NCBI RefSeq assembly: GCF_964340395.1
Contig: NC_135565.1
Coordinates: forward strand, 7,736,742-7,800,741
Origin: Glandiceps talaboti
Taxonomy: Eukaryota; Hemichordata; Enteropneusta; Spengelidae
Reading direction: 5' to 3'
Length of the DNA stretch: 64,000 nt
Every line of letters begins with the position of its first letter. Within the stretch, counting starts at the first letter, position 1. Shown here in pieces: positions 1 to 22,474 of this stretch. Both the position numbers and the translations under genes were made by a program. Under the pieces are notes generated by a model. It saw nothing but the letters and a program-made list of their open reading frames with translations. It was not told where the DNA came from and searched no databases.

Positions 1-780
1 AATAGTGACTTCCATATCAACAGCACGTTATTTATTACAACATCTTACAACAAGCATGCCTTATATTGACATTCAATAATTAAATTTGAAAGAGGGAGGG
101 GTTATTCGTCATCATAATTAGTTTGCCCAATTTAAGGAAATGTAACACACAGTGCCTATTATGAAAATAAGATAAACACAATAATTATCTTGAATTACGT
201 CTCGAGAATTTTGAAGTTTTGTTTACCTTCACATTGTCAATACACCATGTACTGGAGGAAGTCACTATACTGCCATCAGTAGTACAGCTGACGTGTCACT
301 GCGAGAGACATAAATTATCTAACATCCGCATCAAGCAAACTATCAAAGTACAGGTCAAACTATGGTCGCCATGTTACCATCCGGTATTAACATGGTTACT
401 TATTAGTCACCAAATAGTTGTTTTGCTAGTAACAATAAACTACACTATGTCAAATGTCTCGGTAAAATGAGCTGCTGTGTATCCATATTATCTAAGTATA
501 GGGTTCGTGTTGATGAAAATGCTGGTATTTAGAACCCATTTTAAGAATCATTGTGTTTTTAATTTCGTGTTCTTATTTACCAGCAATATGTTACTCTAAT
601 TGCGTCGTTCAATTACTGTTCAAAATATGTCTCTCTTGTTTATAATGAGACACCTTTAAGTTATTAACACAATCGAAGTGTTTGTGAACTCAAACTCGTC
701 TGTAACCATCATAAAGAAAGTGTGCAGCAAGTATTAAAGCAATTCAATAATATACTTGTTGTCATGCCTAGAACTCTACA
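1..780. other. No recognisable gene
   Basis: I see no coding exon, RNA gene or clear repeat here. The 83-codon open frame at 219-470 has no domain-like composition and no supporting splice context. Confidence 0.5.
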
Positions 781-807
781 TTTACCTTCCGTAAGCGAGG
801 TTTACAG

Positions 808-1003
808 TATGGATGGATGGATGGATGGATGGATGGATGGATGGATGGAATGACGGATATACATACGCAGGTAGCAAGGCACCTAGGTAGGTGGGTAGGG
901 AGGACGAGAGGCAGGGTGTGTATGTATGTATGTATGTATGTATGTATGTATGTATGTATGTATGTATTATTATTGTTATTATTATTATTATTATTATCAT
1001 TTA
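808..1003. repeat. GGAT, TATG and TTA microsatellites
   Basis: Three simple repeats follow each other: (GGAT)n at about 808-850, (TATG)n at 918-967 and (TTA)n at 965-1000. The open frames on both strands here are only the translated repeats. Confidence 0.95.
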
Positions 1004-1317
1004 AACTTTATTACAGACCCATAGTCTAGAAAAGAAGAAAAACATACCACAAGACAGCTTAATGTTTACATAACAGACAAATACAAACAGAAAAATATTA
1101 CAAACGGTATTATTTTAAAAGAAAAAAATCAATGTAAAATCTTCCACCAGTGGGCCTGAAGCCCACCAAACCGTACATCACATGTAACAACACGATTAAT
1201 CAGAACATTTTGACTGTCAATACTGACATAACATATACCTAAATGCCGCCATTCTTCTCAAAACAGAGAGAGAATTAACTGAATTGAAAACAAACATTCT
1301 AGATGCACAGGCAGAAC

Positions 1318-1640
1318 TGTATGTATGTATGTATGTATGTATGTATGTATGTATGTATGTATGTATGTATTTATTTATGTATGTATGTATGTATGTATTT
1401 ATGTATGTATGTATGTATGTATGTATGTATGTATGTATGTATGTATTTATGTATGTATGTATGTATTTATGTATGTATGTATGTATGTATGTATGTATTT
1501 ATTTATTTATGTATGTATTTATGTATGTATGTATGTATGTATGTATGTATGTATGTATGTATGTATGTATTTATTTATTTATGTATGTATGTATGTATGT
1601 ATGTATGTATGTCTCTTTGTCCATATGTCTGTCTGTCTGC
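1318..1640. repeat. TATG microsatellite, ~300 bp
   Basis: Almost pure TATG tetranucleotide repeat with scattered TATT variants, ending in CTGT units near 1,625-1,650. It is open in three frames on the plus strand because a 4-bp unit without stops reads through in every frame. Confidence 0.95.
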
Positions 1641-1679
1641 CTGTCTGTCGACATGATATACTTTTCAACATTATCCAGT

Positions 1680-2055
1680 GAACATGATATTGGATTCTAA
1701 AATGATTACATTTTTTGTATCATTTTGACCTCCGTTTCAGCAATACTGCCCCCACCTGATTACTTTTCTTCCATTTTAACTGACAATCTATATTTAGTTG
1801 AACAAACACTATACGAAAAGTTATATTTTGACTATCATGTATTTCAACCCGGGGTAAATCCTGATCAGTAGATTTGTAAATTTGGTTTGAGACGAAGTTC
1901 CACTTTTGACTTATTCTACCCACGGTGATCTCTCCCGTGGGAGCCGTAAACAGTCAGAAGTGGAATACTAAAATTTAATCAAACTAAGGGTTTCTTCTAA
2001 ATTCAATCAAGTTAAGGAGTTTCTCCGTTACTTGATTGTTTTTTTCTATGAGTGA
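1680..2055. repeat. Diverged relative of the 1.25 kb array unit
   Basis: The segment aligns by eye with about 3,560-3,900 of the tandem array. Shared stretches include ACTATACGAAAAG, GGTGATCTCTCCC and GTGGAATACTAAAAT, with many substitutions between them. It is clearly older than the array copies and carries the ACTATACG variant found in array copies 2 and 4. It is non-coding. Confidence 0.75.
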
Positions 2056-2805
2056 GTTGTGTCAATATAAGGATTAATAGTAATGAGTTGTCACAAGGTG
2101 TGTTTACACACAATACGCTTACAAAGCCTGGCAACGTAATCGTTTCTTATACCTCACCATCTTAAGAAAACAGGGAGAAGATACTTCAAGACCCGACTGT
2201 AAGAAAATATGAAGGCGATTTGTAATGTCAAGATTACCATCCTTTCTGCTGTTTATGTGTACCTACTTTCGGACGGAGTTGCAGCTCGGGGTAAAGTCAA
2301 ACTCGTATTTTCTTCTTAAGGGTTGCATGTATGGATTATATATGCCTCTAAATGTTTCTACTCCCTTTTTCAGTTTTCTATTTCAGATAATTTGTTTTGT
2401 AAAATAACCAGACAGTGTGTCATGTGCCTATACGTAATTAATTATGACTCGATTTTGGATTGCTATTGTACATATGAAGATGAATATTAGTGTTATAACT
2501 ATTTGTGAATTGAGTATAAGATAAAGCTGGTATGTCTGTCAGAAAATGTATATGTACGAGATTGGTTATCAAATCAACAACAAAAATCGTGTGGTTTTTT
2601 TGGGTGGTTTTCAAAACTTGTAATTGCCGTATTTGAATGTAAGTTTCCCTCACAGCGTTTCCTTTAAGATAAAGTGTTTAGTTCTCCGAGTCATAGAGGT
2701 AGTAACTATCTCGAAGTCGTTGGCAAGTCATACGCAAACAATGTTTTATTGTACCTCTTCATACGCCATCGATATGAGAAACAAGTTAAAGGTCATAATA
2801 AAAGT
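2056..2805. other. No recognisable gene
   Basis: Unique-looking AT-rich sequence. The short open frames at 2,225-2,407 and 2,438-2,653 resemble nothing I know. Confidence 0.4.
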
Positions 2806-3110
2806 AAAATATTAAATTATATTAAATTATATTAAATTATACATTACATTGTATTGTATTGTTTTGTATTGCATTGCATTGCATTGTAATGTATTGTATT
2901 ATATTATATTATATTATATTATATTATATTATATTATATTATATTATATTATATTATAGTTATTACTTTACATTACAGTATAGTATAGTATAGTATAGTA
3001 TAGTATAGTATAGTATAGTATAGTATAGTATAGTATAGTATAGTATAGTATAGTATACTATAGTATAGTATAGTATAGTATACTATAGTATAGTATAGTA
3101 TAGTATAGTT
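2806..3110. repeat. TATTA / TATAG pentanucleotide repeat
   Basis: About 300 bp of 5-bp repeat. The unit drifts from AATTAT through TTGTA to TATTA, then becomes TATAG from about 2,985 to 3,110. Confidence 0.9.
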
Positions 3111-3286
3111 TATCAAATCATTCACATTTCAACGTCTATCCTACCAGATCCCTAATGAAATAGCTGGTGTTAAACACAAAACGCTGTGGTCATGGTATCA
3201 TTGTTATTGGACTTTGACTAAGACTCTTTTGTGAATTAGATACGGAGTATTACAAATCTGTCCATTCTGTTTGACTAACCTACTAG

Positions 3287-6200
3287 TTGGAATATGACTT
3301 GTGTTAAATACTACTATCGTAGGTACTTCTAGTGCTTAGACTTTGAATTATCCTGGATGTATCTGTATGGCAAATTATTCAAGGCGTGGCATGATGTGGT
3401 ATGTTTTCCGTATTTGGATGGTTAAACCTTGAGATTCAGCTTATACAGTCATTTAATTAGACGACATTTTCCTTGAATGCTTAAGTAATTAAAATCTCCT
3501 TTTGGTCAGTGACCTTTTGCAATGATGAAACAATTTTGAGATGCCACATCCACATTATCACGTGACCATACTGGATTCGAAAATGATTAGACTAAATTTC
3601 CGTTTCAACAATATGTGCTGTCCCCACCTGATTGCGTTTCTTCATTGTAACTGTCAATCTATGTTTCAGTTGAGCGAACGCTAAACGAAAAGTCATACTT
3701 GACTATCATGTCTTCCTATCCTTGGTAAAGCTTGACCACGGGATGCGTAAATTTGTTGTCAGATGAAGTTCCGCCTTTGACTTTATTTACAAACGGTGAT
3801 CTCTCCCCTGGGGGCTGTCGACGGTTAAATGTGGAATACTAAAATGTAATCATGTTAAGAGGTTTGTCCATTGGTTGATTGTTTTTCGATCAGGATTACC
3901 ATGATTAAATTAATAGTGATGAGTTGTCAATTACAATTATGTCGTTACAATTATTACCCATAGCACAAATCTATAGCGGTACTATAACCCGTTACTTCCT
4001 TATCTCCCCGGGACCATATCATTCATTGTAGCTTTTATAAGCACATAGGATTAACACATTCACATTGCAACTCTACCTTATCACGTCCTCGTGTATACAG
4101 CTGCATTGACCGGGTCACAATCGTGGTTCTAATCTTACCCAAGGACGTATATAATATAATGCATTATAATATAATATACTGAAATATAATATAATATAAT
4201 ATAATATAATATAATGTAATATAATGCAATACAATGCAATATAATATAATATAATATAATATAATATAATATAATATAATATAATAATGCATTTTCATAC
4301 ACTATAATTGGATATATTAGTCATTGGTCTTTCAGTCGTTTCCATGTCTAATTTGAAAACACTAAAGGGGTTACGCAATAAATGTTTAACACATAACACA
4401 GGACAGGAATGACCTTGTCAGGAAATTCAAATACCCGGGAATCGGCGTTGCCGTTGCATGCAATTAGAATGTACATTTGCATGGAGAAATATTCTTTTCT
4501 AATGAATCATCTTCTAACGACAAGGTCATGTGCATATGACTTGGAATATGACTTGTGTTAAATACTACTATCGTAGGTACTTCTAGTGCTTAGACTTTGA
4601 ATTATCCTGGATGTATCTGTATGGCAAATTATTCAAGGCGTGGCATGATGTGGTATGTTTTCCGTATTTGGATGGTTAAACCTTGAGACTCAGCTTATAC
4701 AGTCATTTAATTAGACGACATTTTCCTTGAATGCTTAAGTAATTAAAATCTCCTTTTGGTCAGTGACCTTTTGCAATGATGAAACAATTTTGAGATGCCA
4801 CATCCACATTATCACGTGACCATACTGGATTCGAAAATGATTAGACTAAATTTCCGTTTCAACAATATGTGCTGTCCCCCACCTGATTGCGTTTCTTCAT
4901 TGTAACTGTCAATCTATGTTTCAGTTGAGCAAACACTATACGAAAAGTCATACTTGACTATCATGTCTTCCTATCCTTGGTAAAGCTTGACCACGGGATG
5001 CGTAAATTTGTTGTCAGATGAAGTTCCGCCTTTGACTTTATTTACAAACGGTGATCTCTCCCCTGGGGGCTGTCGACGGTTAAATGTGGAATACTAAAAT
5101 GTAATCATGTTAAGAGGTTTGTCCATTGGTTGATTGTTTTTCGATCAGGATTACCAGGATTAAATTAATAGTGATGAGTTGTCAATTACAATTATGTCGT
5201 TACAATTATTACCCATAGCACAAATCTATAGCGGTACTATAACCCGTTACTTCCTTATCTCCCCGGGACCATATCATTCATTGTAGCTTTTATAAGCACA
5301 TAGGATTAACACATTCACATTGCAACTCTACCTTATCACGTCCTCGTGTATACAGCTGCATTGACCGGGTCACAATCGTGGTTCTAATCTTACCCAAGGA
5401 CGTATATAATATAATGCATTATAATATAATATACTGAAATATAATATAATATAATATAATATAATATAATGTAATATAATGCAATACAATGCAATATAAT
5501 ATAATATAATATAATATAATATAATATAATATAATAATGCATTTTCATACACTATAATTGGATATATTAGTCATTGGTCTTTCAGTCGTTTCCATGTCTA
5601 ATTTGAAAACACTAAAGGGGTTACGCAATAAATGTTTAACACATAACACAGGACAGGAATGACCTTGTCAGGAAATACAAATACCCGGGAATCGGCGTTG
5701 CCGTTGCATGCAATTAGAATGTACATTTGCATGGAGAAATATTCTTTTCTAATGAATCATCTTCTAACGACAAGGTCATGTGCATATGACTTGGAATATG
5801 ACTTGTGTTAAATACTACTATCGTAGGTACTTCTAGTGCTTAGACTTTGAATTATCCTGGATGTATCTGTATGGCAAATTATTCAAGGCGTGGCATGATG
5901 TGGTATGTTTTCCGTATTTGGATGGTTAAACCTTGAGACTCAGCTTATACAGTCATTTAATTAGACGACATTTTCCTTGAATGCTTAAGTAATTAAAATC
6001 TCCTTTTGGTCAGTGACCTTTTGCAATGATGAAACAATTTTGAGATGCCACATCCACATTATCACGTGACCATACTGGATTCGAAAATGATTAGACTAAA
6101 TTTCCGTTTCAACAATATGTGCTGTCCCCCACCTGATTGCGTTTCTTCATTGTAACTGTCAATCTATGTTTCAGTTGAGCGAACGCTAAACGAAAAGTCA

Positions 6201-8314
6201 TACTTGACTATCATGTCTTCCTATCCTTGGTAAAGCTTGACCAGGGGATGCGTAAATTTGTTGTCAGATGAAGTTCCGCCTTTGACTTTATTTACAAACG
6301 GTGATCTCTCCCCTGGGGGCTGTCGACGGTTAAATGTGGAATACTAAAATGTAATCATGTTAAGAGGTTTGTCCATTGGTTGATTGTTTTTCGATCAGGA
6401 TTACCAGGATTAAATTAATAGTGATGAGTTGTCAATTACAATTATGTCGTTACAATTATTACCCATGGCACAAATCTATAGCGGTACTATAACCCGTTAC
6501 TTCCTTATCTCCCCGGGACCATATCATTCATTGTAGCTTCTATAAGCACATAGGATTAACACATTCACATTGCAACTCTACCTTATCACGTCCTCGTGTA
6601 TACAGCTGCATTGACCGGGTCACAATCGTGGTTCTAATCTTACCCAAGGACGTATATAATATAATGCATTATAATATAATATACTGAAATATAATATAAT
6701 ATAATATAATATAATATAATGTAATATAATGCAATACAATGCAATATAATATAATATAATATAATATAATATAATATAATATAATATAATATAATATAAT
6801 AATGCATTTTCATACAGTATAATTGGATATATTAGTCATTGGTCTTTCAGTCGTTTCCATGTCGAACTTGAAAACACTAAAGGGGTTGGTTACGCAATAA
6901 ATGTTTAACACATAACACAGGACAGGCATGACCTTGTCAGGAAATGCTAATACCTGGGAATCGGCGTTGCCGTTGCATGCAATTAGAATGTACATTTGCA
7001 AGGAGAAATATTCTTTTCTAATGAATCATCTTCTAACGACAAGGTCATGTGCATATGACTTGGAATATGACTTGTGTTAAATACTACTATCGTAGGTACT
7101 TCTAGTGCTTAGACTTTGAATTATCCTGGATGTATCTGTATGGCAAGTTTTTCAAGGCGTGGCATGATGTCGTATGTTTTCCGTATTTGGATGGTTAAAC
7201 CTTGAGACTCAGCTTATACAGTCATTTAATTAAACGACATTTTCCTTGAATGCTTAAGTAATTAAAATCTCCTTTTGGTCAGTGACCTTTTGCAATGATG
7301 AAACAATTTTGAGATGCCACATCCACATTATCACGTGACCATACTGGATTCGAAAATGATTAGACTAAATTTCCGTTTCAACAATATGTGCTGTCCCCCA
7401 CCTGATTGCGTTTCTTCATTGTAACTGTCAATCTATGTTTCAGTTGAGCAAACACTATACGAAAAGTCATACTTGACTATCATGTCTTCCTATCCTTGGT
7501 AAAGCTTGACCACGGGATGCGTAAATTTGTTGTCAGATGAAGTTCCGCCTTTGACTTTATTTACAAACGGTGATCTCTCCCCTGGGGGCTGTCGACGGTT
7601 AAATGTGGAATACTAAAATGTAATCATGTTAAGAGGTTTGTCCATTGGTTGATTGTTTTTCGATCAGGATTACCAGGATTAAATTAATAGTGATGAGTTG
7701 TCAATTACAATTATGTCGTTACAATTATTACCCATAGCACAAATCTATAGCGGTACTATAACCCGTTACTTCCTTATCTCCCCGGGACCATATCATTCAT
7801 TGTAGCTTTTATAAGCACATAGGATTAACACATTCACATTGCAACTCTACTTTTTCACGTCCCCATGTATACAACTGCATTGACCGGGGCACAATCGTGG
7901 TTCTAATCTTACCCAAGGACGTATATAATATAATATACTGAAATATAATATAATATAATATAATATAATATAATATAATATAATATAATATAATATAATG
8001 TAATATAATGCAATACAATGCAATATAATATAATATAATATAATATAATATAATATAATATAATAATGCATTTTCATACACTATAATTGGATATATTAGT
8101 CATTGGTCTTTCAGTCGTTTCCATGTCTAATTTGAAAACACTAAAGGGGTTACGCAATAAATGTTTAACACATAACACAGGACAGGAATGACCTTGTCAG
8201 GAAATACAAATACCCGGGAATCGGCGTTGCCGTTGCATGCAATTAGAATGTACATTTGCATGGAGAAATATTCTTTTCTAATGAATCATCTTCTAACGAC
8301 AAGGTCATGTGCAT
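3287..8314. repeat. Tandem array: four copies of a ~1.25 kb unit
   Basis: Four head-to-tail copies lie at 3,287-4,540, 4,541-5,790, 5,791-7,059 and 7,060-8,314. Each starts at TTGGAATATGACTTGTG and has only scattered substitutions. Each copy carries a TATAA-type pentanucleotide tract in its second half (about 4,148-4,285, 5,402-5,536, 6,653-6,802 and 7,919-8,065), and this tract explains the length differences. No conserved open frame is present; the predicted frames are the pentanucleotide tracts. The unit also occurs diverged at ~1,680-2,055 and partly at 10,375-10,690, so it is a dispersed repeat that was later amplified in tandem. Confidence 0.95.
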
Positions 8315-8590
8315 GGAGTTGAAATATTGTTGACCTTGTCTGTGAAATTGTCCAATTCATGAAATGAGGAGGTAACTTTACCCAGTTCATGAAATAGGCA
8401 ATCGTGTTGCCCAGGTTATGAAGTAGGTATTTTAAGATATGCCCAGTACATGAAATGAGCATCTTTTATAGGACACACAAAAAAAGAATAAGAATCAAAC
8501 AACTTTATTATCATGTATTTACAAACATCACTTCACAATTCTTATTTTATTATAATTCAGTGTAGCGTGTGTTTTTAGTAAAGTTCATTG
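8315..8590. repeat. Array-flanking repeat, also at 10,690-10,975
   Basis: The sequence after the last array copy matches 10,690-10,975 closely, including ACTTTATTATCATGTATTTA near 8,500 and 10,885. The array unit plus this flank is therefore the fuller form of one dispersed element. The AATAAAGT in reverse suggests the end of an old minus-strand transcript, which is inference. Confidence 0.8.
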
Positions 8591-9303
8591 TACACCGGCG
8601 TGGGCGTTACTTGTCAAGCGACAGTGACTAATCGGGCGATCAGCCAATCAGGTATCCACAAACTTCCCGCTTCAAAATCCAGGGAGCTGAGAATATGACA
8701 AATACCATCCGGGTAATGAAAAGTCCATACCCGGAGTATATTAGACAGACATGGTAATAAAAAGTCAACATCCGGAGTATATTAGACAGTCATTGACCGT
8801 GTGCACAATAGACTCCAACAGGAAGATGTTTGTAATTAAAAGTATCGAGTTTGTTATCAACCAGAAAGAGCTGTCAAAATGAATGATTGATGATGGCGAA
8901 AGCCCAACCAAATAAACTTCAATAGCTTGGTAAGCATGTCTTGTCGAAAGCGACGTTTCGCTCAGTTTACATTTAAGAACATGGAGAGTATAGAGAGTAT
9001 CCAACTTCATTGATGTATGTCTTCTAACTCCAATGTAAAAAATATCCTCTGAGAAAATGCACAGTACAGCAGACACTGTATTTGAGAACTTGTAGTGTGA
9101 AGTGAGTGTCTAATTTTGTTGGTGTATGTGTATTACTATAGCTAGAGTGTATAAATAGCCCGGAAGATATGCAGACATGCACGATGGCGCAGGCACTGTT
9201 ATCATTATTGTTGTGATGGTATGATAGCAGTGTATGAGTTATCTCCGAAGTATATTGGATTTCGAAACTCAATACACAACAAAGGAAATTAGCCGGTGTA
9301 CAA
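8591..9303. other. No recognisable gene; short internal duplications
   Basis: Two loosely similar blocks (about 8,960-9,020 and 9,085-9,130) resemble each other. Overlapping minus-strand open frames at 8,765-9,350 share a repeated short peptide pattern (KLDT..TL.VLK), which points to duplicated non-coding DNA and not to a gene. A TATA-like TATAAATAG sits at about 9,149 with no convincing gene behind it. Confidence 0.4.
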
Positions 9304-9371
9304 AACAGATACAATCCGACCAATATGCGCCTCGCTACCGCTCGACGCATATTGGTCGGATTGTATCTGTT
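9304..9371. repeat. Perfect 26-bp hairpin
   Basis: The arms at 9,304-9,329 and 9,346-9,371 are perfect reverse complements. The left arm begins AACAGATACAATCCGACC. The loop is 16 bases. It lies directly upstream of a dispersed repeat and may be its terminal inverted structure. Confidence 0.9.
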
Positions 9372-9868
9372 ACTAGTACTCGTATTATTTTTCGATTTTT
9401 TCTGGAATTCTCCCCGCCACTTTCTTGAGCAAATTGAGCAAATGCTGAGCGCGTGGAGGTTGAATTTTCAAATTCCAGTGTTTTCCATGGCAGTCATTCG
9501 AGTTCGCGATCGCGCGACAAGAGAGAGAAGTAAATTCTACGGCCGTCGGGGCGCTATTCAATCGGTACACTCCACAGCCCAGCGTCCGGTGTATTCTATT
9601 TATATTCTAGCACGATTCGATCGAGTTAAATATATGTATTTCTCTCTATATTATAACTAGATATTAAATATCATTCAAGATAGTGAAATAATTATAAACA
9701 ATAACTTGACGGAACTTTTTGATGTTGTCTTTATTCATGTTATTCAATATTGTTATAGACACCAGAAGTGTTGCCTCGTGCCCTTGCTTTGACCATAGCA
9801 AATCGAAGTTTCGCAACTTTCTTCATGTTTATATAGTTACACGGCTAGTAGTTGCATCACTGGGCTAC
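9372..9868. repeat. Dispersed element, copy 1
   Basis: The 348-bp block at about 9,521-9,868 is repeated at 12,774-13,121 in the same orientation with only a few substitutions and no visible length change. The preceding ~55 bp (GTACTCGTATTATTTTTCGA) recur at 11,937-11,992, showing that the family has a longer, mosaic form. The open frames across it are present in both copies but resemble no known protein. Confidence 0.85.
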
Positions 9869-9869
9869 T

Positions 9870-9972
9870 AACATAACATAACATAACATAACATAATATA
9901 ATATAATATAATATAATATAATATAATATAATATAATACAATATAATATAATATAATATAATATAATATAAT
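9870..9972. repeat. TAACA / TATAA pentanucleotide tract
   Basis: About 100 bp of 5-bp repeat (CATAA changing to TATAA). It replaces the continuation seen after copy 2 of the dispersed element. Confidence 0.9.
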
Positions 9973-10374
9973 TGAACAATAATGTACGCCCTCCCAGCCC
10001 ATAATGGACGAAAGCAAACTTTGAACGACATAATGGGCGAGGCGACAGCCGAGCATCGTCTGCCATGTTCGGCCCGGAAGCTGAATACTAATCATAGCGA
10101 CACACGTACGTACACGTACATACACATATACACTTCAATGAACTGCTGTGAACACAAATTTGTTTCATTTTAATTTCAATCTTTTAAAAAAAATTCTTAT
10201 GGTGTTTACCCCATAATTTCCCTGTTCTTAAATACCCACACCGTTATTGCCTTACGGACATAAGCGTGTATTGTTATGCTCGTTCCGGGGCCGCGATGCC
10301 CAATAACGGAGTACATTATCAGTAATAATGTACAGCGATGACGTCACAAAATTCACTGGAATTGGTAATGCTAT

Positions 10375-11145
10375 AATATAATATAATATAATATAATATA
10401 ATATAATATAATATAATATAATAATGCATTTTCATACACTATAATTGGATATATTAGTCATTGGTCTTTCAATCGTTTCTATGTCTAATTTGAAAACACT
10501 AAAGGGGGTTACGTAATAAATGTTTAACACATAACACAGGACAGGCATGACCTTGTCATAGGAAATAATAATACCTGGGAATCGGCGTTGCCGTTGCATG
10601 CAATTAGAATGTACATTTGCATGGAGAAATATTCTTTTCTAATGAATCATTTTCTAACGACAAGGTCATTTGCCTGGTGTTGAAATATTGTTGACCTTGT
10701 ATATGTTACACCCAATCTGTGAAATTGTCCAATTCCTGAAATGGGGAGGTCACTTTACCCAGTTCATGAAATAGGCAATCGTGTTGCCCAGCTTATTAAG
10801 TGGGTATTTTAAGATATGCCTAGTACATGAAATGGGCATCTTTTATAGGACTCACTCACAAAACAGAATAAGAATCAACCAACTTTATTATCATGTATTT
10901 ACAAACTCATCACTTCACAATTCTTATTTTATTATAATTCAGTGTAGCTTATGTTTTTAATAAAGTTCAGTAATCAAAACCCAGCCAGTTCAAAACTCTT
11001 GCCCCAAAATTTAGTTTGGACCCTTTTAGATCGTAATCTATACTCGCATAAGGTTGACCATTCCATGAACTGGGCAAAGTTACATGCACATTTCATGAAT
11101 TTGGCAGATTCACGGATTGGGTGTAACATATACACCTTAATATCG
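10375..11145. repeat. Partial 1.25 kb-unit copy with fold-back tail
   Basis: 10,375-10,690 repeats the second half of the array unit (TATAA tract, then AATGCATTTTCATACACT). 10,690-10,975 repeats 8,315-8,590. The stretch 11,040-11,145 is an imperfect inverted copy of about 10,690-10,790: GGTGTATATGTTACACCCAA-type sequence appears reversed near 11,120-11,145. The tail is therefore palindromic, as in fold-back elements. Confidence 0.75.
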
Positions 11146-12773
11146 AAGTTATACAAAAACCTGGCAACGCGTTGTCGAATCTAAATGCCATACAGATGAA
11201 AGTACATCACGGAATTTTGTATTTTAAATTGTCGTCATTTTAAAACTTGTTTATACACAATTTTCAGCAAACGAATGTAACCATCGTGTAATTATTATTA
11301 TTAAAACTGTATTGAAGGACACACTCTCATATATATGCAAAAACACAGACATAATAGACATCTAGAAATCCAGCAATATTTTGATCTATACGCGTACGTT
11401 TCGTTTCACAGGAAATCGTCAAACATTCCACTACAGAGCGATAAATGTCCAGTGACGGCGAACGCACAGTCGTCAAGCGATCGTAAACATGAATTCCTAA
11501 ATTTATGAACGATATCTAAATGCAATTTTGCTTAATTAGAACAAATAATAGATATCGTCCCCAGACATCATATTGGCATCGCTACCGCCATAACAGTATG
11601 ACGTCATCAGAGGACGGTATCTATTTTGTTCCCAAGAGACAATCCGCGTAGCGTTTCTAATACAACTTTACCCATAGACTAATTAATGACCGCTGCATAC
11701 ACTCCAAAAATGTTTCTCTTTCAATAAGACTAGCTCGCCCATAGACAAAGTATTGGCCGTTTCCTATTCTATGTTCAATGTAGAAGTTGCGTTGTCTAAA
11801 TCTCATAGACTCTGTGTTGACCGAAGAAAGAAAAAAAATGACACTTTGTAACTCATTTATGTAGTCTGACCCTGTTTTTGGAAGGTTGTTGACCTACATT
11901 GTTAATAATAGTATTATTACATCGATACTACATTGTAGTACTCGTATTATTTTTCGAGTTTTTCTGGAATTCTCTCCGTCACTTTCTTTTTAATTTCTTC
12001 TGCTTTGACCAGGGGCACGAGGCAACAATTCTGATGAAATCCGAAATTGATAATGATATACAGGTAATAAAGGCCCAAGTTAATGATGAGTCACATTTAT
12101 ACATACTCTTACTTCTTACCTTTATTTATAGTATATTTTAATTAACTCATTATACATGTCTACACATATTTGTTATTTTGGTTATAAGACCAGAAATGGG
12201 ATGATTAAAAATTGATATTATATGTATGTATGTACTTGTACATTTTCTGGTCTTTCTGAAACATTTTTAATAATCGCAGAAACCTTGATATAAATATGGA
12301 AGACTCCAAAAAAGAATAAAAGAAAAAGAAAGTATACTGGGGAAACATGGTGCAAAATCGACGCTTCAAATCAAACATTGTGACCCATGAATTTTCTCTC
12401 GAAGCTTGATATCACCTGCTGCCCTCTTGTGGTGAGATATGTTTTTCGCATGTTGCAGTACATTGTGGCGTTTGCATTAAAACAGACTGCCGAAACAGCA
12501 TATTATTTGAAATTAAGCTCCAAAATGTCGCGTCTTTTGCGAGGGAATCAATATTTGGAGCCGAAGAGTTGCGGTAAGCTCGAACACACAGTCGATTCCG
12601 GTCTATATTATTTTCATAAATTACGTAAATATAACCAGTAAGCAGTTGTCTTCGTATCTGTGTCTCTTCAAAATATACACTTTGAATGAAGGAGAAAACG
12701 TAACAACATCATTTGACTGATTGAACAAATACTCGGAAGTTTTCCCGAAACAGAAAGCGTCTGTGAACGAGAC
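11146..12773. other. No recognisable gene
   Basis: Apart from a ~60-bp fragment of the dispersed element at 11,935-11,995, I see no gene or structured repeat. The open frame at 12,387-12,641 (84 codons) has no signal peptide or domain that would make it a credible 5' exon of the downstream lectin gene, although an unseen 5' exon must lie somewhere upstream of 13,606. Confidence 0.4.
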
Positions 12774-13121
12774 GAGAGAGAAGTAAATTCTACGGCCGTT
12801 GGGGCGCTATTCAATCGGTACACTCCACAGCCCAGCGTCCGGTGTATTCTATTTATATTCTAGCACGATTCAATCGAGTTAAATATATGTATTTCTCTCT
12901 ATATTATAACTAGATATTGAATATCATTCAAGATAGTGAAATAATTGTAAACAAGAACTTGACAGAACTTTTTGATGTTGTCTTTATTCATGTTATTCAA
13001 TATTGTTATAGACACCAGAAGTGTTGCCTCATGCCCTTGCTTTGACCATAGCAAATCAAAGTTTCGCTACTTTCTTCATGTTTATATAGTTACACGGCTA
13101 GTAGTTGCATCACTGGGCTAC
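12774..13121. repeat. Dispersed element, copy 2
   Basis: Near-identical direct copy of 9,521-9,868. The pair starts at AGAGAGAAGTAAATTC and ends at CACTGGGCTAC. Equal length and few substitutions indicate a recent origin. Confidence 0.88.
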
Positions 13122-13605
13122 CAGTGTGTGACGTTGACCTGGTTCATACTGCTAGTCAACACATGGTTACATATTTGTTACAGTGTAGCGAAAGATTGAA
13201 TAAACCTATACTACGGCTAGACCGACTTGGCCAATCAGAGGCCTTGATTTCGGTTGGTTATATGGAGCAGTAACCAACTCTTTCTTAGGGGTGTGATCTA
13301 TATTACGCTCAGTATACTCAAATTTTGGAAAAGATCCGTTTTAAGCCAATCACGCTGTAGTATAAGTAATTAGATAGACAACTCGTTCGGTAGTGTTATG
13401 TGCCAAAAACGCAGGGCTACAACCCCTCGCCTCGTTTATTGGCACTTAACCCTCTCGAACTCGTTGACTATCTATTACTTGGTATCTTGCTTCCCTCTAT
13501 CCTTTCCTATACCCGTATCACGACAATGACACAACTAGTGATAATCAATATAATGCTAAATGATAATAACATGAAATGTAATGATCATCTTTGTTTAAAT
13601 TACAG

Positions 13606-22474
<8,869 letters not shown>

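Noticed and set aside
1284-1700. Long open frames of repeated YVCM residues
   Set aside because: Pure translation of a TATG microsatellite in three frames.
8871-8960. Possible hammerhead ribozyme (TGATGATGGCGAAAGCC with nearby GAAA)
   Set aside because: The conserved core order (CTGATGA, stem II, GAAA, stems III and I) could not be completed on either strand.
12387-12641. 84-codon plus-strand frame as 5' exon of the lectin gene
   Set aside because: No signal peptide or recognisable domain, and no donor leaving the required phase.
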